This document shows, in pieces, positions 10,580-20,053 of a stretch of 64,000 nt of DNA (positions are counted from its first letter, which is position 1; every line of letters starts with the position of its first letter). The position numbers were made by a program, and so were the translations under genes. This DNA comes from Leptospira selangorensis (GTDB lineage: Bacteria > Spirochaetota > Leptospiria > Leptospirales > Leptospiraceae). The stretch is from NCBI RefSeq assembly GCF_004769405.1, contig NZ_RQES01000005.1:62001-126000 (forward strand). The letters are read 5' to 3'. The notes beneath the pieces were generated by a model. It was not told the DNA's origin, ran no database searches, and worked only from the letters and a program-made list of their open reading frames with translations.

Positions 10580-11284
10580 TTAAGCGTGAGCTTCTAAAAG
10601 ATTACCGGCTGCGTTAATCGCATCACCGTGATATACTTGTCCCGCAAATTGGATCTGTTTTTGATTTAGTTCTTGGATTGTTTTTAAAGTCTCTTCTAAA
10701 AGAGCTTTCAGTTTTTCTTGGCTTAAAGCCATTTCCAACTTACGTTTTCTTTCAATGAGTTCCATATGGCGACGAGCTTCGTCTTCCGACTTTCTTTCCG
10801 GATCTTCATGAGAAGAAACCTGATTTTTATCCAATCGGTTCAATTCCAGATCGATATCGCGCAGTTCGGACATAAGTTCCCATTCTTTATCAGAGATAAG
10901 GTCAGAATGAGAAGCGGCTTCCTTCTTCTTAGCAGAATCAGCCTGTTTATCGGAATTCCCACCTTCTGCTTCGTTCACAGCTGATAGATCGGATTTTTTT
11001 TCTTCGGTTTTTTTGACTGTTGTCGCTCTGGTTTCCCCGGCAACTGCCACTAATTTCCCGTCTCTAAACTCGTATTCGATAGATACGTCTATGGATCTAA
11101 GCTCGGCATTATCTCGAATTGCTTCGTTGCGAAACTCCGCAACATGCGCTAGCTCATGAGAAATGACATGGAGTACAGAACTAGCCTGAGGCGCACTTTC
11201 CAGTTGCCCATGACCAATGTACTTAACCGAACTATCTTTCGGTCTTTCCATCATGGAAGAAGATTGTATAACTCCCAGGTTCAT
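10580..11284 (-). CDS. Putative zincin metalloprotease of SprA-related type
   Basis: A 234-residue protein with an HELAHV zinc-binding motif near residues 43-48 (HExxH). It is followed by a segment ending in YEFRDGKLVAVAGETRATT that resembles the SprA-related (CJM1_0395-like) putative metalloprotease family as I remember it; that match is from memory and unverified. The remaining 120 or so residues are highly charged and predicted coiled coil, rich in Glu, Lys and Gln. There is no signal peptide, so it is probably cytoplasmic. No substrate is known for the family. The coiled-coil tail may mediate self-association. Confidence 0.6.
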   Translation of the reverse strand: MNLGVIQSSSMMERPKDSSVKYIGHGQLESAPQASSVLHVISHELAHVAEFRNEAIRDNAELRSIDVSIEYEFRDGKLVAVAGETRATTVKKTEEKKSDLSAVNEAEGGNSDKQADSAKKKEAASHSDLISDKEWELMSELRDIDLELNRLDKNQVSSHEDPERKSEDEARRHMELIERKRKLEMALSQEKLKALLEETLKTIQELNQKQIQFAGQVYHGDAINAAGNLLEAHA

Positions 11285-11361
11285 CCTATTATAAATGTCG
11301 GCCTGGCAAGCCTTGAGTTTAGAGTTTTGGAAAAAAATTCCTTTTACTTAATAGAAAAACG

Positions 11362-11721
11362 TTATCTGCAATGAGCTATCTTATTAAGTATCTCAAGTAT
11401 CCCTGAGTCACAAAGATCGTGAAATACTATCGCATATCTTTGTCCCATATCGCTAACAGTTTTACGAATAACCTCTCCCGGTATCTCGCAGGTAAACATT
11501 GGTGACATAATCATAATTTTTTTACCAGGACTCCAATCCATATCTGAAAGAATGGATGCTCCTATCATAGATATATCCACTAGAATACCTTCGCTCCAAT
11601 TTCCTCCCTCGAAAAGTTTAACCCGACTGTCTTTACGGAACCTTGTATAAAATCTTTGATCCGCTGGCAAATCAGGTGTTACCTTTTGGGAAGGATTAAC
11701 CCCGATCTCTGTTCTTTGCAT
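11362..11721 (-). CDS. PilZ-domain protein
   Basis: A 119-residue single-domain protein. The PilZ c-di-GMP binding signature is visible as an Arg-rich start (RFYTRFRKDSRV) followed by VDISMIGASI, matching the RxxxR ... D/NxSxxG pattern. PilZ proteins relay c-di-GMP levels to motility, envelope or transcription partners. No effector domain is attached. It stands alone between convergent or unrelated genes. The degenerate HD-GYP at the left edge could belong to the same signalling network, but that is only inference. Confidence 0.82.
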   Translation of the reverse strand: MQRTEIGVNPSQKVTPDLPADQRFYTRFRKDSRVKLFEGGNWSEGILVDISMIGASILSDMDWSPGKKIMIMSPMFTCEIPGEVIRKTVSDMGQRYAIVFHDLCDSGILEILNKIAHCR

Positions 11722-11823
11722 AGCCGGGAGAGCATACAGTACTAAGAAATATTTTAAAAGAAGATTTCTTTTGAAGATAAGATTCTTTCAAAAAATAAAT
11801 TTAGAAGCGAAATAGATAGATTA

Positions 11824-11847
11824 AGAATAGATCTAAACATCTATTCT
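11824..11847. repeat. Perfect 9-bp inverted repeat, possible weak terminator
   Basis: Arms AGAATAGAT (11824-11832) and ATCTATTCT (11839-11847) enclose a 6-base loop. It lies 17 bases past the stop of the MBL hydrolase gene on the minus strand, where a terminator would be expected. The following bases are AT-rich without a clean T-run, so a terminator is possible but not firm. It is also about 100 bases upstream of the PilZ gene and could be a protein-binding site. Confidence 0.4.
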
Positions 11848-11863
11848 AATACTAATATTAAGA

Positions 11864-12802
11864 TTATAAATGAAATATATCCGACTCTCTAGCTAGTACT
11901 ATCTCGGAAAGGGCAGTTGATTGTTTTTCTTGATTGAACATTCGTATGATTTCTTCATCGGGATGATCTGGTTCATGATGAGTTAGAACCAGTTTATTCA
12001 CACCCAGAACTTCTCCACATCGAACGGCTAATCTACCGGATGTATGGCCCCAACCGATCTTACGATCCGCTTCTTCAGAACTATACTGAGCGTCTATGAT
12101 CAACATGTCAGGACTTCCGAATTTAGCGCGTAAATGTTCGAATTCCGAAAGATCCTCTTCTCGAACTTCTACATCTGTGCAGAATAAGAAACTTTTTCCA
12201 TTCTCTTCTATATGATATCCAGTACAGTTGCCGGGGTGTTTTAAAAGGAAAGGAGTTACCTTAAAATCGCCAATCTCAACTGTTTGTTGTCTCTGAAGAA
12301 GAGTGAATGTTTTTTTGGACATCATCTCATCCAATGTGATCGGGAAGTTTTCAGGATTTTGTTGGCGATCGAATCTTTCTTTTAGGTTGGAAATGGTGGA
12401 ATAAAAATCCACTTGAACACTTGGAATGTAACCAGGTTTAAAAAAAGGCCATCCTTGTATATGATCCCAATGAGTATGCGTCACTAAAATTTTGATAGTG
12501 CCGCCTTGAGCTATACCTTCTTTCAGAAGATCATTCCCTAGTTCTCTCATTCCGGAACCACAATCTATAATTAGTTTTTGGCCTTTTGTAGATTCAACAT
12601 ACACACAAGTGGTATTTCCTCCCACAGGGCGTAACAATTCCGGGCTTAAAGATTGTAAGAATGTAGGAACGGAGAAGGTTCCGTTCTTATGTTTGAATTC
12701 CCTATGAGCGGACTCTAGGATCTTTTCTAACTTTTCTCTGTATTCTGAACCGGAAAGCGGAGTAGGAAGAGATCCTCTTACTCCGTATAATTTTATTTTC
12801 AC
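11864..12802 (-). CDS. Metallo-beta-lactamase-fold hydrolase
   Basis: A 312-residue MBL-fold enzyme. The metal motif HTHWDHIQG is near residue 107, with later ligands in [14 protein letters not shown] and [11 protein letters not shown]. An N-terminal GVRGSLPTP segment is characteristic of a branch related to RNase Z and cyclic nucleotide phosphodiesterases. No exosite arm typical of tRNase Z is evident, so a phosphodiesterase or unknown small-molecule hydrolase is likely. It is cytoplasmic, with no signal peptide. It diverges from trmB across 49 bases. Confidence 0.85.
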   Translation of the reverse strand: MKIKLYGVRGSLPTPLSGSEYREKLEKILESAHREFKHKNGTFSVPTFLQSLSPELLRPVGGNTTCVYVESTKGQKLIIDCGSGMRELGNDLLKEGIAQGGTIKILVTHTHWDHIQGWPFFKPGYIPSVQVDFYSTISNLKERFDRQQNPENFPITLDEMMSKKTFTLLQRQQTVEIGDFKVTPFLLKHPGNCTGYHIEENGKSFLFCTDVEVREEDLSEFEHLRAKFGSPDMLIIDAQYSSEEADRKIGWGHTSGRLAVRCGEVLGVNKLVLTHHEPDHPDEEIIRMFNQEKQSTALSEIVLARESDIFHL

Positions 12803-12851
12803 TGTATTAAATTAGACAACTAAGAGATTTGGTATTTGCAGGTATTCAGCG

Positions 12852-13499
12852 ATGACATCGAATTTTCGTGAAAAACAATGGAAGATCGCTACTAGAATCC
12901 CCTTTACCTCTGATTATTTCTTAAAATTAAACCCGGGAAGTAAATTAAAAAAAAACGATTTGTTTCCCGAAGAATTCGGGACATATTATCTAGAGCTAGG
13001 TTCAGGTTGGGGAGAAGTCGCTGTTTCCTTGGCCAAACAGAATCCAAACACCGGTTTTATTCTCATGGAGAAAAAGGCGGATCGTTTACGTAAAACAATT
13101 CGTGATCTGAAAGAACAAGGTATCAAGAACGTTAAACTTCTTTCAGTGAACTTTAATTGGTTTTTAGAAGAAATTTTCGAATCAGGTATCTTCGACGAGA
13201 TACTTCTGAATTTTCCGGACCCTTGGCCTAAACGTAGGCACCATAAACACAGAACTTTAAATCCCAGATTTCTGGATACGATCTATATTCTTTTAAAGAA
13301 TAATGGAATATTCCATTTTGCGACTGATTACGGGCCTTACGCACGTAGAGGAATTCGTTTTTTTAGAGACGATCTTAGATTTAAACCCATCTCATCTGAA
13401 TTTTCTCTCCAAAGAGCAAACTTCCCAATCTCCCATTTTGAGCAGGAAAAACGGGAGATTGGCTCCCGTATTTACTATTTGGATCGGGTCAAAATTTAA
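12852..13499 (+). CDS. trmB: tRNA (guanine-N7)-methyltransferase TrmB
   Basis: A 215-residue Rossmann-fold methyltransferase that makes m7G46 in the tRNA variable loop. The S-adenosylmethionine motif reads LELGSGWGE, and the catalytic signature NFPDPWPKRRHHKHR is diagnostic of TrmB. Residues 30-45 include a run of nine A in the DNA (12947-12955) that stays in frame, unlike the A10 in tilS. The stop is 9 bases from the convergent stop of the TPR lipoprotein. Confidence 0.96.
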   Translation: MTSNFREKQWKIATRIPFTSDYFLKLNPGSKLKKNDLFPEEFGTYYLELGSGWGEVAVSLAKQNPNTGFILMEKKADRLRKTIRDLKEQGIKNVKLLSVNFNWFLEEIFESGIFDEILLNFPDPWPKRRHHKHRTLNPRFLDTIYILLKNNGIFHFATDYGPYARRGIRFFRDDLRFKPISSEFSLQRANFPISHFEQEKREIGSRIYYLDRVKI

Positions 13500-13507
13500 A
13501 ACGATTT

Positions 13508-16500
13508 TTAGTGATACAATAAAGAGTAAACATTGTCTGAATCTTGGACTAATTTGTAAGTCCAGACAGTTTCTCCTTTTTCATCATATCTGACAGCAGT
13601 ATTATCTTTATATAATACAATCACATCTTTCTTTTTACCAGGTAATAGACCTTCGACTTCTTTGTTTGAAATTTTAATTTCTTTCAAGCTGGAAGAATCC
13701 GCATCTACTCGATAAATTTTATCGTTACCTGCAAACCAAAGAGAATTCCCTCTCACGCTGAAGAGATTAGCGGACTTGTCTGAAATTTCAGTCTTAGTTG
13801 CTTTTCCTTTTCCGGAAACATATACGATCTCTTTATCAGTTCGGAAGAATGTTCCATCCTCGGTAGCACCAAGCAATCTTGGATTCGTAGTTCCAGTCCA
13901 TGCAGAGTCCACATCTTTGCTCAGTTTCGCATCTGCGTATAAGATCTTATCTTCTTTAGAAGAAGATTGGACTAAGAACACTTGTCCCTTTTTAGATGCG
14001 GACCAAGTTTTAGTGTCCAAAGGAATCGATTTGTTTTCTTCGAAAGTATCCGAGTAACTGGTTAAGGTTCTTTTTCCGGAATTTTCAGTTTCTACTAAAA
14101 TCCTATCCCCGGAAACCAATGCCTTCTTGAACATTCCAGGTAGGCTGATTGTTTGGAAAACAGAACCTGAGTTTTGATCTCTGACTTCTAAACTTCTATC
14201 AGTGAATGCGTATACTCTGCGATCCGCCAGAACATTGCGGAACGGTTTGGTACTTGTTATTCTCCAAAGACGAATCGCTCTATTTTTATCTAATGCTTCG
14301 ATAGAAGTTCCGTAATTCATCAATAATAGATCGTTGATAATAACTGGAACCCCGATCAAAGATCCACGATTCGGGAACGGCTGTAAGATCACAGGAGTAT
14401 CCGAATCGGAAAGAACCAATCTTTCTGCTTGGCCGGAATAAGGAGAATTCGGATATTTTTCTGCGAGTTCTCTTCCTAATTCTATAGCTAATTTTTTATA
14501 TTCTGCATTTGCAGGATTTTTAGTTTTTAATTCAGAAAGAATTCTGATACGTGCGTGTAAAAACTTCTCATCTCTTTCAAGCTCAAGAGCTTTTACGATC
14601 TCAGCATCCGCAGCTTCCAGATCTCCTTTTTTAAAGTAAATGTAAGAAAGTTGAAAATGTGCGTCGGGAAAGTCCGGATTCTTTTTGATGATTTCTTTAA
14701 ATATCTCTACAGATTGCTCCAAAAGATTATCATTAAAAAGAACGATCCCGATATTATAAGGAGCCAATTCATTTTCCGAATCTGCTTTCATGGCACTTTC
14801 GAATTCTTCTCTGGCTTCTTTGCTCTTGTTCTGATTATAATAAGCGATACCTTTACCGATCCTGGAAGCGGTAAACTCAGGATTTAATAACCAAGAACGA
14901 TTGAATGATTCGATTGCAGTGTCGTAATTTTTCTTTTGGAGAGCAATGATCCCAAGTTGGTAATGGCTATAATAGGAATCTTGTTTTTTCTCTAAAACCT
15001 TTTGGAATCCTTTCTCTGCATTATCCACTTCTCCCTTTCTGAGCAAGAAAGCGTAGATTGCTTCTTGGGCGGCTAGATTTTTAGATCCATCAGGAGAATT
15101 TTCCAGAAGAGAAATCCCTTTCTCCTCCATTCCCATTGCAAGATAACATTCAGCCACCTTGATATACAGTGTCAGCTTTTTAGTCTTATCATACGCAGAT
15201 TGGTAAAGAGGAACTGCTTTTTCGTAAGATTTATTATCGAATAGGCGATTTGCTTTTTGGATTGTAGGAACTACTTCCGAGAACTTTCTGTTCTGATCTA
15301 TAGTTTGTTTAGCTTCCGCGATTTCAGGAAGATCTTTTGTTAATTTTTCAGCCTTCGCCAACCAAGAACTTGCAGAATCGTAGTTTGCTTTTTCGTTCTC
15401 TTCTAAAGCTATCTTATAATAAAGAAATGCCAAACGGAATTGGATAGATTCATTATCCGGGTACTTCTTCATTAAATTTTTATAAGTACTTTCTGCTTTA
15501 TCGAACTCCTTTTTATCTTCGTAAGTTCTTGCGAGAACGATACCTGAAAGCGGATCATTTCCAGTGATTGCTTCCAATTCTTTAGTGTACTGAGCTACTT
15601 TAGATTGGTTTTTCCGAGCAGAATAAAGACGGATCAAACCTTGCAGAGCAGGTAGATTTCCTTTTTGGAGACTCAGAGCTTTTAGATAATTCTGCTCTGA
15701 AAGTTTAACATCCCCGCTGATCTGATACAAACGACCATAAGCAGTAAAAACTCCCGGGTCATCCTGGTCTTTTGCTTTTGCACGATCGAAATAGGTTTTA
15801 GCGGATTTGGTATCTCCTTTACGAAGACGTAAATCTCCTTCATGGATCAACTCGGAAGATTCTAAGAAAGCGGCAACCTTCTTCGTTTCTTCATCCGATT
15901 TTAAAGTATCTAATTCATTCTTAGCAGTTTTGTATCTATGCTCCGAAGCTAGAAGATACACAAGATTTAAAACAGGTTCCTTATAATTCGGATCCAGCTC
16001 GCGGGCCTTGCTAAAAGAAACCATCGCCTTTGCATTTTCACCCAAAGACTTTTGGTTCAAACCGATTTGATTATAGATAGTTGCGTTTTTAGGAAAGAAT
16101 GGAATCGCCTTTTCCAGAACGGAAATTGCTTTTGGATTATTCCCTGATTTGCTATAAGCGGATGCAAGACCGGAATATCCTTCTAAATAGTCTGCTTTTA
16201 ACCTTAGAGAAGTTTCGAATGCTTTAATCGCACCATCAGTATCATTAGAAAGTATCTTCGCATTTCCTAAAAATACAAATGGAGAAGGGTTCTTAGGATC
16301 TAATTGGGTAGCAGAAGTAAAATATTGGACTGCTTCTCTGTAACTTTTTGCTTTGAGGGCAGCATTTCCTTTTTCTAATAGACCAGCCACTTTGGTAGCG
16401 GAAGCAGATTGTTTAGCGGATGCCAGATCCGGATCCGCATTTCTAGCCTTCTCAAAGTAAGACTCTGCCGCTTCATAATCTTTTACTTGAACTGCAGTAT

Positions 16501-17083
16501 CTCCCAATTGCATGTACAATTGAGCTTTAAATTTGAACTTATCTTCCGGGATGGACTTGAGAGCGGAATACGCCTCATCATATCTTCCGATTGTTTTTAA
16601 TAATACTGCTTTTTTGAATGTATAAGAGCTTCCGTCTACCTTAGGAAGTTTTTCTAATTTGGAATAAACTTCTAAGGCGTCTTTGTTAGCTCCTTGAGAA
16701 GTGTATAAGATCCCAAGAGTCAAAAGAATTTGCTCATTCTCCGGATCTAATTCCGTCCCTTTTTTCAAGGAGTTCAAAGAATCTTCTGTTTTACCTAAAC
16801 GATATTCGGAAGAACCGATCAGGTAATAACCTTCGGCAGTAGGATATGCTTTTACTGCCTCTCTACCTTTAGAAAGAGAGACTTCGAATTTCCCTTTTTG
16901 AAAAGCGGAGTTTCCTTCGTTGATCAGTTTGGATGCTTGTTTTAATTTTTGAGCGGCAATAATGTCTTTTTCTAAGATAGCATCTTGAGAGTTCGACTTT
17001 CTGAAATCTTTAGAAATACATTGTACCGCAAAAACGGAAACGATAGAAAATATTATAAAACGAGAAACTATACGATTCATCAC
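13508..17083 (-). CDS. Large TPR-repeat lipoprotein with C-terminal beta-propeller-like region
   Basis: A 1191-residue protein. A hydrophobic signal ends in a lipobox-like FAVQC with Cys22, so it is probably a lipoprotein. Residues from about 50 to 870 are a long array of tetratricopeptide repeats (many units with A-x-Y-x-x-A and ALELDP/NP-type ends). The last 290 residues switch to short beta-rich repeats of the kind seen in PQQ/WD propellers (LWRITSTKPF, LWFAGNDKIYRVD, TVWTYKLV). Both modules suit a protein-interaction scaffold facing the periplasm. It overlaps the upstream PEGA lipoprotein by 4 bases (ATGA type), so the two are cotranslated. Function is unknown. Confidence 0.88.
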   Translation of the reverse strand: MMNRIVSRFIIFSIVSVFAVQCISKDFRKSNSQDAILEKDIIAAQKLKQASKLINEGNSAFQKGKFEVSLSKGREAVKAYPTAEGYYLIGSSEYRLGKTEDSLNSLKKGTELDPENEQILLTLGILYTSQGANKDALEVYSKLEKLPKVDGSSYTFKKAVLLKTIGRYDEAYSALKSIPEDKFKFKAQLYMQLGDTAVQVKDYEAAESYFEKARNADPDLASAKQSASATKVAGLLEKGNAALKAKSYREAVQYFTSATQLDPKNPSPFVFLGNAKILSNDTDGAIKAFETSLRLKADYLEGYSGLASAYSKSGNNPKAISVLEKAIPFFPKNATIYNQIGLNQKSLGENAKAMVSFSKARELDPNYKEPVLNLVYLLASEHRYKTAKNELDTLKSDEETKKVAAFLESSELIHEGDLRLRKGDTKSAKTYFDRAKAKDQDDPGVFTAYGRLYQISGDVKLSEQNYLKALSLQKGNLPALQGLIRLYSARKNQSKVAQYTKELEAITGNDPLSGIVLARTYEDKKEFDKAESTYKNLMKKYPDNESIQFRLAFLYYKIALEENEKANYDSASSWLAKAEKLTKDLPEIAEAKQTIDQNRKFSEVVPTIQKANRLFDNKSYEKAVPLYQSAYDKTKKLTLYIKVAECYLAMGMEEKGISLLENSPDGSKNLAAQEAIYAFLLRKGEVDNAEKGFQKVLEKKQDSYYSHYQLGIIALQKKNYDTAIESFNRSWLLNPEFTASRIGKGIAYYNQNKSKEAREEFESAMKADSENELAPYNIGIVLFNDNLLEQSVEIFKEIIKKNPDFPDAHFQLSYIYFKKGDLEAADAEIVKALELERDEKFLHARIRILSELKTKNPANAEYKKLAIELGRELAEKYPNSPYSGQAERLVLSDSDTPVILQPFPNRGSLIGVPVIINDLLLMNYGTSIEALDKNRAIRLWRITSTKPFRNVLADRRVYAFTDRSLEVRDQNSGSVFQTISLPGMFKKALVSGDRILVETENSGKRTLTSYSDTFEENKSIPLDTKTWSASKKGQVFLVQSSSKEDKILYADAKLSKDVDSAWTGTTNPRLLGATEDGTFFRTDKEIVYVSGKGKATKTEISDKSANLFSVRGNSLWFAGNDKIYRVDADSSSLKEIKISNKEVEGLLPGKKKDVIVLYKDNTAVRYDEKGETVWTYKLVQDSDNVYSLLYH

Positions 17084-18699
17084 TTATATCCCTTATAGAG
17101 AATCTTTAGATCTTTGATGGGAGCTTTTTCCCTAAACTCTTCTCCTCTGGTCAAAACGGAAACGGTCCAGAGTCCTCCCGCAGGTAAATCTCCCTGCCAA
17201 ACCACGTCCCTTCCTAAGTATAGAGACAATTTTTTGTTTTTTAAATCCGTTTTGAATAAGAATGGGCGGCCTATGTCCTTATCCACATCCAGATATTTAT
17301 AAGTGCTAAGCGTTTTTCCGTCGGAAGGAAATTGGAAGATGGAAACCTTCTCTTTCCCTGCTACAACTCCAAGAGAAAGACCATTCAAATGGAATGTTAC
17401 TGCGACCGAACCATCTCCATGATCTACAGGAAGTAAGAAATAACCTTCAATCTCTAACTCTTCCGGAATGAATGGAAGGGAATACACTCCGTTCCAACCA
17501 TTGGACAAGTTTTTCTTTTTCGCGAATTCTAAGCCGTTCGGCCCGAAAGGAGAAAATCCGAATTCTCCGGATGGTTTCCAGAATTCTAACTCGGACAATA
17601 ATCCATAGCCGAAATAAGGAAGTGCCAATTCTACCAAACGATCCGGTTTCACATCTAAGATACCTTCGTAATATACGTAGGCACCGTCAGCGCTTTCTTT
17701 TAGAAGTTCCAGCTGATAAGCACCTGGAGTTAAGTTACTACGAAAGAAAGGAGTTTCTCCCTGCTTATAACCATCCAAAGAAACGGAAAGTCCGTTAGGC
17801 ACAGTTATTACTTTAGCAGATCCTAATGTACGATCTTCTTCCCATTCTTGGAAGAGGAAACTTTTTTTGCCCGCTCTTACTTGAATAGTCTTAGTGACCG
17901 GTTTTTTTCCCTTTAAGATAACTTGTATGTCCTGGATCCCTTCTTGGATTGGGACCTCGGTCAACGGAGTATTTCCCAGTGACTTTCCTTTCCAAAGAAT
18001 TTCAGTATCTCCAGAGGAAGCTCTGACTGTTAAGGTGCCTTTGATGGAAGAACTTACGATTTCTTTAATTCTAGTTAGATCAGGCTTTCTGTCCCAAACC
18101 GGAACTGTGGTTTGTTTAGATTCTAATGAAATTACTCTATCTGAAGATTTCCAGAAGATCGCCTGGTTCCAAGCTCCGACTTCTTCGCTGGATACCGGGC
18201 GTTTGAAAGAAAGTTCAAAGTCCCCATAAGATGCCGCATCCACAGAATCTTTTAATTCGAATTTAAAAGTCCAACCTGTATCAGATTCAGTTACTGAACC
18301 TAAAACCAGAACATCCACATCTTTGGATTTTAATTCTTGGGTTAATCCGGCTTTATTCTTCCAAATATCCGGAGAAATTTTAGCGTTCGAATATTTTACA
18401 TCCTTCCAGATTAAACTGATCTCTTGTTCGAAGTAAGAGGCCAATTTTTTATCCACTGATTTAGGATATTCAATAGGAGAGAACGCTAAAATAGGGATCT
18501 CATGTCCCGCTTTACGAACCCGAAAGTCAGTGTCGGATTCTCTAAAAATGAATACACTCTCGGAGTCGCCTATCGGCTTGTAATACGGTTCTTGTATCAG
18601 CTTAGAAGGTTCGTTTAACTTCTGTACTGAGGAGCAAGTAAGCCCAAAACTCGTAATAAGAGAGAAGATAATAAGATTACGAAATGAATTGTTCCCCAT
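17080..18699 (-). CDS. PEGA-domain lipoprotein
   Basis: A 539-residue predicted lipoprotein (signal ending FGLTC, Cys22). The middle carries two PEGA-type modules, seen as GKSLGNTPLTEVPIQEG and SLDGYKQGETPFF followed by LTPGAYQLEL. These are small surface-layer-like beta domains that often bind peptidoglycan or proteins. The C-terminal third (SNGWNGVYSLPF onward) looks like a lectin-like beta sandwich. Its stop overlaps the start of the TPR lipoprotein, which suggests that the two form an envelope complex. No homologue of known function is recognised. Confidence 0.85.
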   Translation of the reverse strand: MGNNSFRNLIIFSLITSFGLTCSSVQKLNEPSKLIQEPYYKPIGDSESVFIFRESDTDFRVRKAGHEIPILAFSPIEYPKSVDKKLASYFEQEISLIWKDVKYSNAKISPDIWKNKAGLTQELKSKDVDVLVLGSVTESDTGWTFKFELKDSVDAASYGDFELSFKRPVSSEEVGAWNQAIFWKSSDRVISLESKQTTVPVWDRKPDLTRIKEIVSSSIKGTLTVRASSGDTEILWKGKSLGNTPLTEVPIQEGIQDIQVILKGKKPVTKTIQVRAGKKSFLFQEWEEDRTLGSAKVITVPNGLSVSLDGYKQGETPFFRSNLTPGAYQLELLKESADGAYVYYEGILDVKPDRLVELALPYFGYGLLSELEFWKPSGEFGFSPFGPNGLEFAKKKNLSNGWNGVYSLPFIPEELEIEGYFLLPVDHGDGSVAVTFHLNGLSLGVVAGKEKVSIFQFPSDGKTLSTYKYLDVDKDIGRPFLFKTDLKNKKLSLYLGRDVVWQGDLPAGGLWTVSVLTRGEEFREKAPIKDLKILYKGYK

Positions 18700-18857
18700 C
18701 CCGTAAAAAAATTTCCCAGGGACTGATTTAGCAAATCTTTTCCTAGTTCTGGAGAAAATGAGGGCTTTTTTACAAAGAATTATCCGACCTTGGTTGGTCT
18801 TTCTGGAGTATTAGAAAATTACGAATCGTTTACGCAAGAACGCGTATAACAAGAGAA

Positions 18858-18878
18858 ACCCCGCTGCGTAAGCGGGGT
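18858..18878 (-). terminator. Intrinsic terminator of the FecR lipoprotein gene
   Basis: A 7-bp perfect stem (ACCCCGC 18858-18864 with GCGGGGT 18872-18878) around a 7-base loop lies 42 bases past the FecR stop. Read on the minus strand, it is followed by TTTCTCTT. This separates the FecR gene from the PEGA/TPR pair downstream. The rest of 18700-18919 holds no gene that I can support. Confidence 0.8.
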
Positions 18879-18919
18879 CCTAAAGAATTAGAAAAGCGGA
18901 AAAGAAGAAGGAAACTTAA

Positions 18920-19849
18920 TTAGAAAGTTTCTTTCGGATTAAGTTTCAACTTTTCTTTTTGAACGTCTTGTTGAACGTATTTAGTTTCGTTCACTTGCTG
19001 AGCAGTTCTTGCTACTTCGTCTGCGTTTGCTCTAGTAGCTTCACGTTTCTGCAATTGGGTACGAACTTCTTCCACTGTGGAAGCCTGGCTCAAAATGCGA
19101 AGTTCTTCGCTGGATGCTTTCAGCTCATCCACCAGGTTATTATATTCTAAAACGTCGTTTTTCTTGAGAACAATCAATCCTTTCAGTTCTTTTACTGACT
19201 CAGGTCTTAAGGAAAGGATCAGTTTTTCAGTCAATTTCTGGTTTTTCTTCAGAGTGATCTCTCTGTTTCTTTCCAAGATGACTTCGGACTCTTCTCCAAC
19301 TTTAGATACAGCAACAGAACCTTCTAATACTGCGAATTTAACATCGCAATGTGATTCTGCACAGTTTACTTTTTTACCTGTTGGGTTTTCAACAGAAGTT
19401 AAGAAAGTAGTTCCGCGAACTCCCGCAAGAGCGGTAGGAGTTACTACGTTGAAGTCTGAGTTTTTGTTCTCTTTACGAACCAGAGTTACGATCCTTCCGT
19501 AATTCAGATTGACCTTAACGTTAGTTCCTTCGTCTCCAACCAGTGTAGCAACGGACACTTCACTCTCTTTGGAAACTTTGATGATACCACTTTCGGCAAC
19601 CATGATCTCTACGGATCCGTTTTTACCGGTAAGGATAGTGTCTGCAGCAGTTACTGTCTGACCGAATTCGGCTTTTTTCTCACCTTCGGCGGACTGGACT
19701 TTTACGTCTCCGTTCAACCAAACAATCTTAGCAATAGAAGATACTGCTTCTGATTTAACTTGGCCACTGCTTGTTTTAGGACTACAGGCGATCAGATAGC
19801 TGGTTGCCAGTAGAGTCATTAGAATTAGGGTGTTTTTACTTTTTAACAT
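18920..19849 (-). CDS. FecR-domain lipoprotein
   Basis: A 309-residue lipoprotein: the signal ends in LIAC (Cys22). Residues about 40-200 are a FecR domain, with WLNGDVKVQ near the start and a core reading TPTALAGVRGTTFL. The C-terminal 90 residues are helical and charged. It resembles the leptospiral LipL45-type proteins, which I recall as FecR-domain lipoproteins; this assignment is tentative. A strong ribosome site (GGGGGAG, 5 bases before the ATG) predicts high expression. Unlike classical FecR there is no sigma factor gene next to it, so a signalling role with an ECF sigma factor is not supported here. Confidence 0.85.
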   Translation of the reverse strand: MLKSKNTLILMTLLATSYLIACSPKTSSGQVKSEAVSSIAKIVWLNGDVKVQSAEGEKKAEFGQTVTAADTILTGKNGSVEIMVAESGIIKVSKESEVSVATLVGDEGTNVKVNLNYGRIVTLVRKENKNSDFNVVTPTALAGVRGTTFLTSVENPTGKKVNCAESHCDVKFAVLEGSVAVSKVGEESEVILERNREITLKKNQKLTEKLILSLRPESVKELKGLIVLKKNDVLEYNNLVDELKASSEELRILSQASTVEEVRTQLQKREATRANADEVARTAQQVNETKYVQQDVQKEKLKLNPKETF

Positions 19850-20018
19850 ATATTCTCCCCCGCTTTTTAAGCTTAAGAATCCTCTAGATATAACAAACTA
19901 ACAAGGACTTTTTACCAATACTTCTGTTTAAACTATTTTACAAAAAGCAAAAGATTTGGTTTGGAAAAAAATTTCCTAAAAATGCCCCTTTGGCAGATTA
20001 TATCGGAAAGCATAAAAA

Positions 20019-20036
20019 CTAACCCTTAAGGGTTAG
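20019..20036 (-). terminator. Intrinsic terminator after the HD-like protein gene
   Basis: An 18-base perfect palindrome, CTAACCCTTAAGGGTTAG. On the minus strand it lies 17 bases past the stop at 20054 and is followed by TTTTTATG, as expected for a rho-independent terminator. It ends the rsgA/HD-like operon. The rest of 19850-20053 is the upstream region of the FecR gene. Confidence 0.8.
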
Positions 20037-20053
20037 CAACATGAGAACGAATT

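Noticed and set aside
13508..17083. Repeated sequence blocks that might be a DNA repeat array or CRISPR
   Set aside because: They are diverged 34-residue TPR units at protein level with no identical DNA repeats or spacers.
17279..17287. TTATCCACA, a perfect DnaA box
   Set aside because: It is a single copy inside the PEGA lipoprotein gene, with no cluster of boxes or AT-rich unwinding region nearby; most likely chance.
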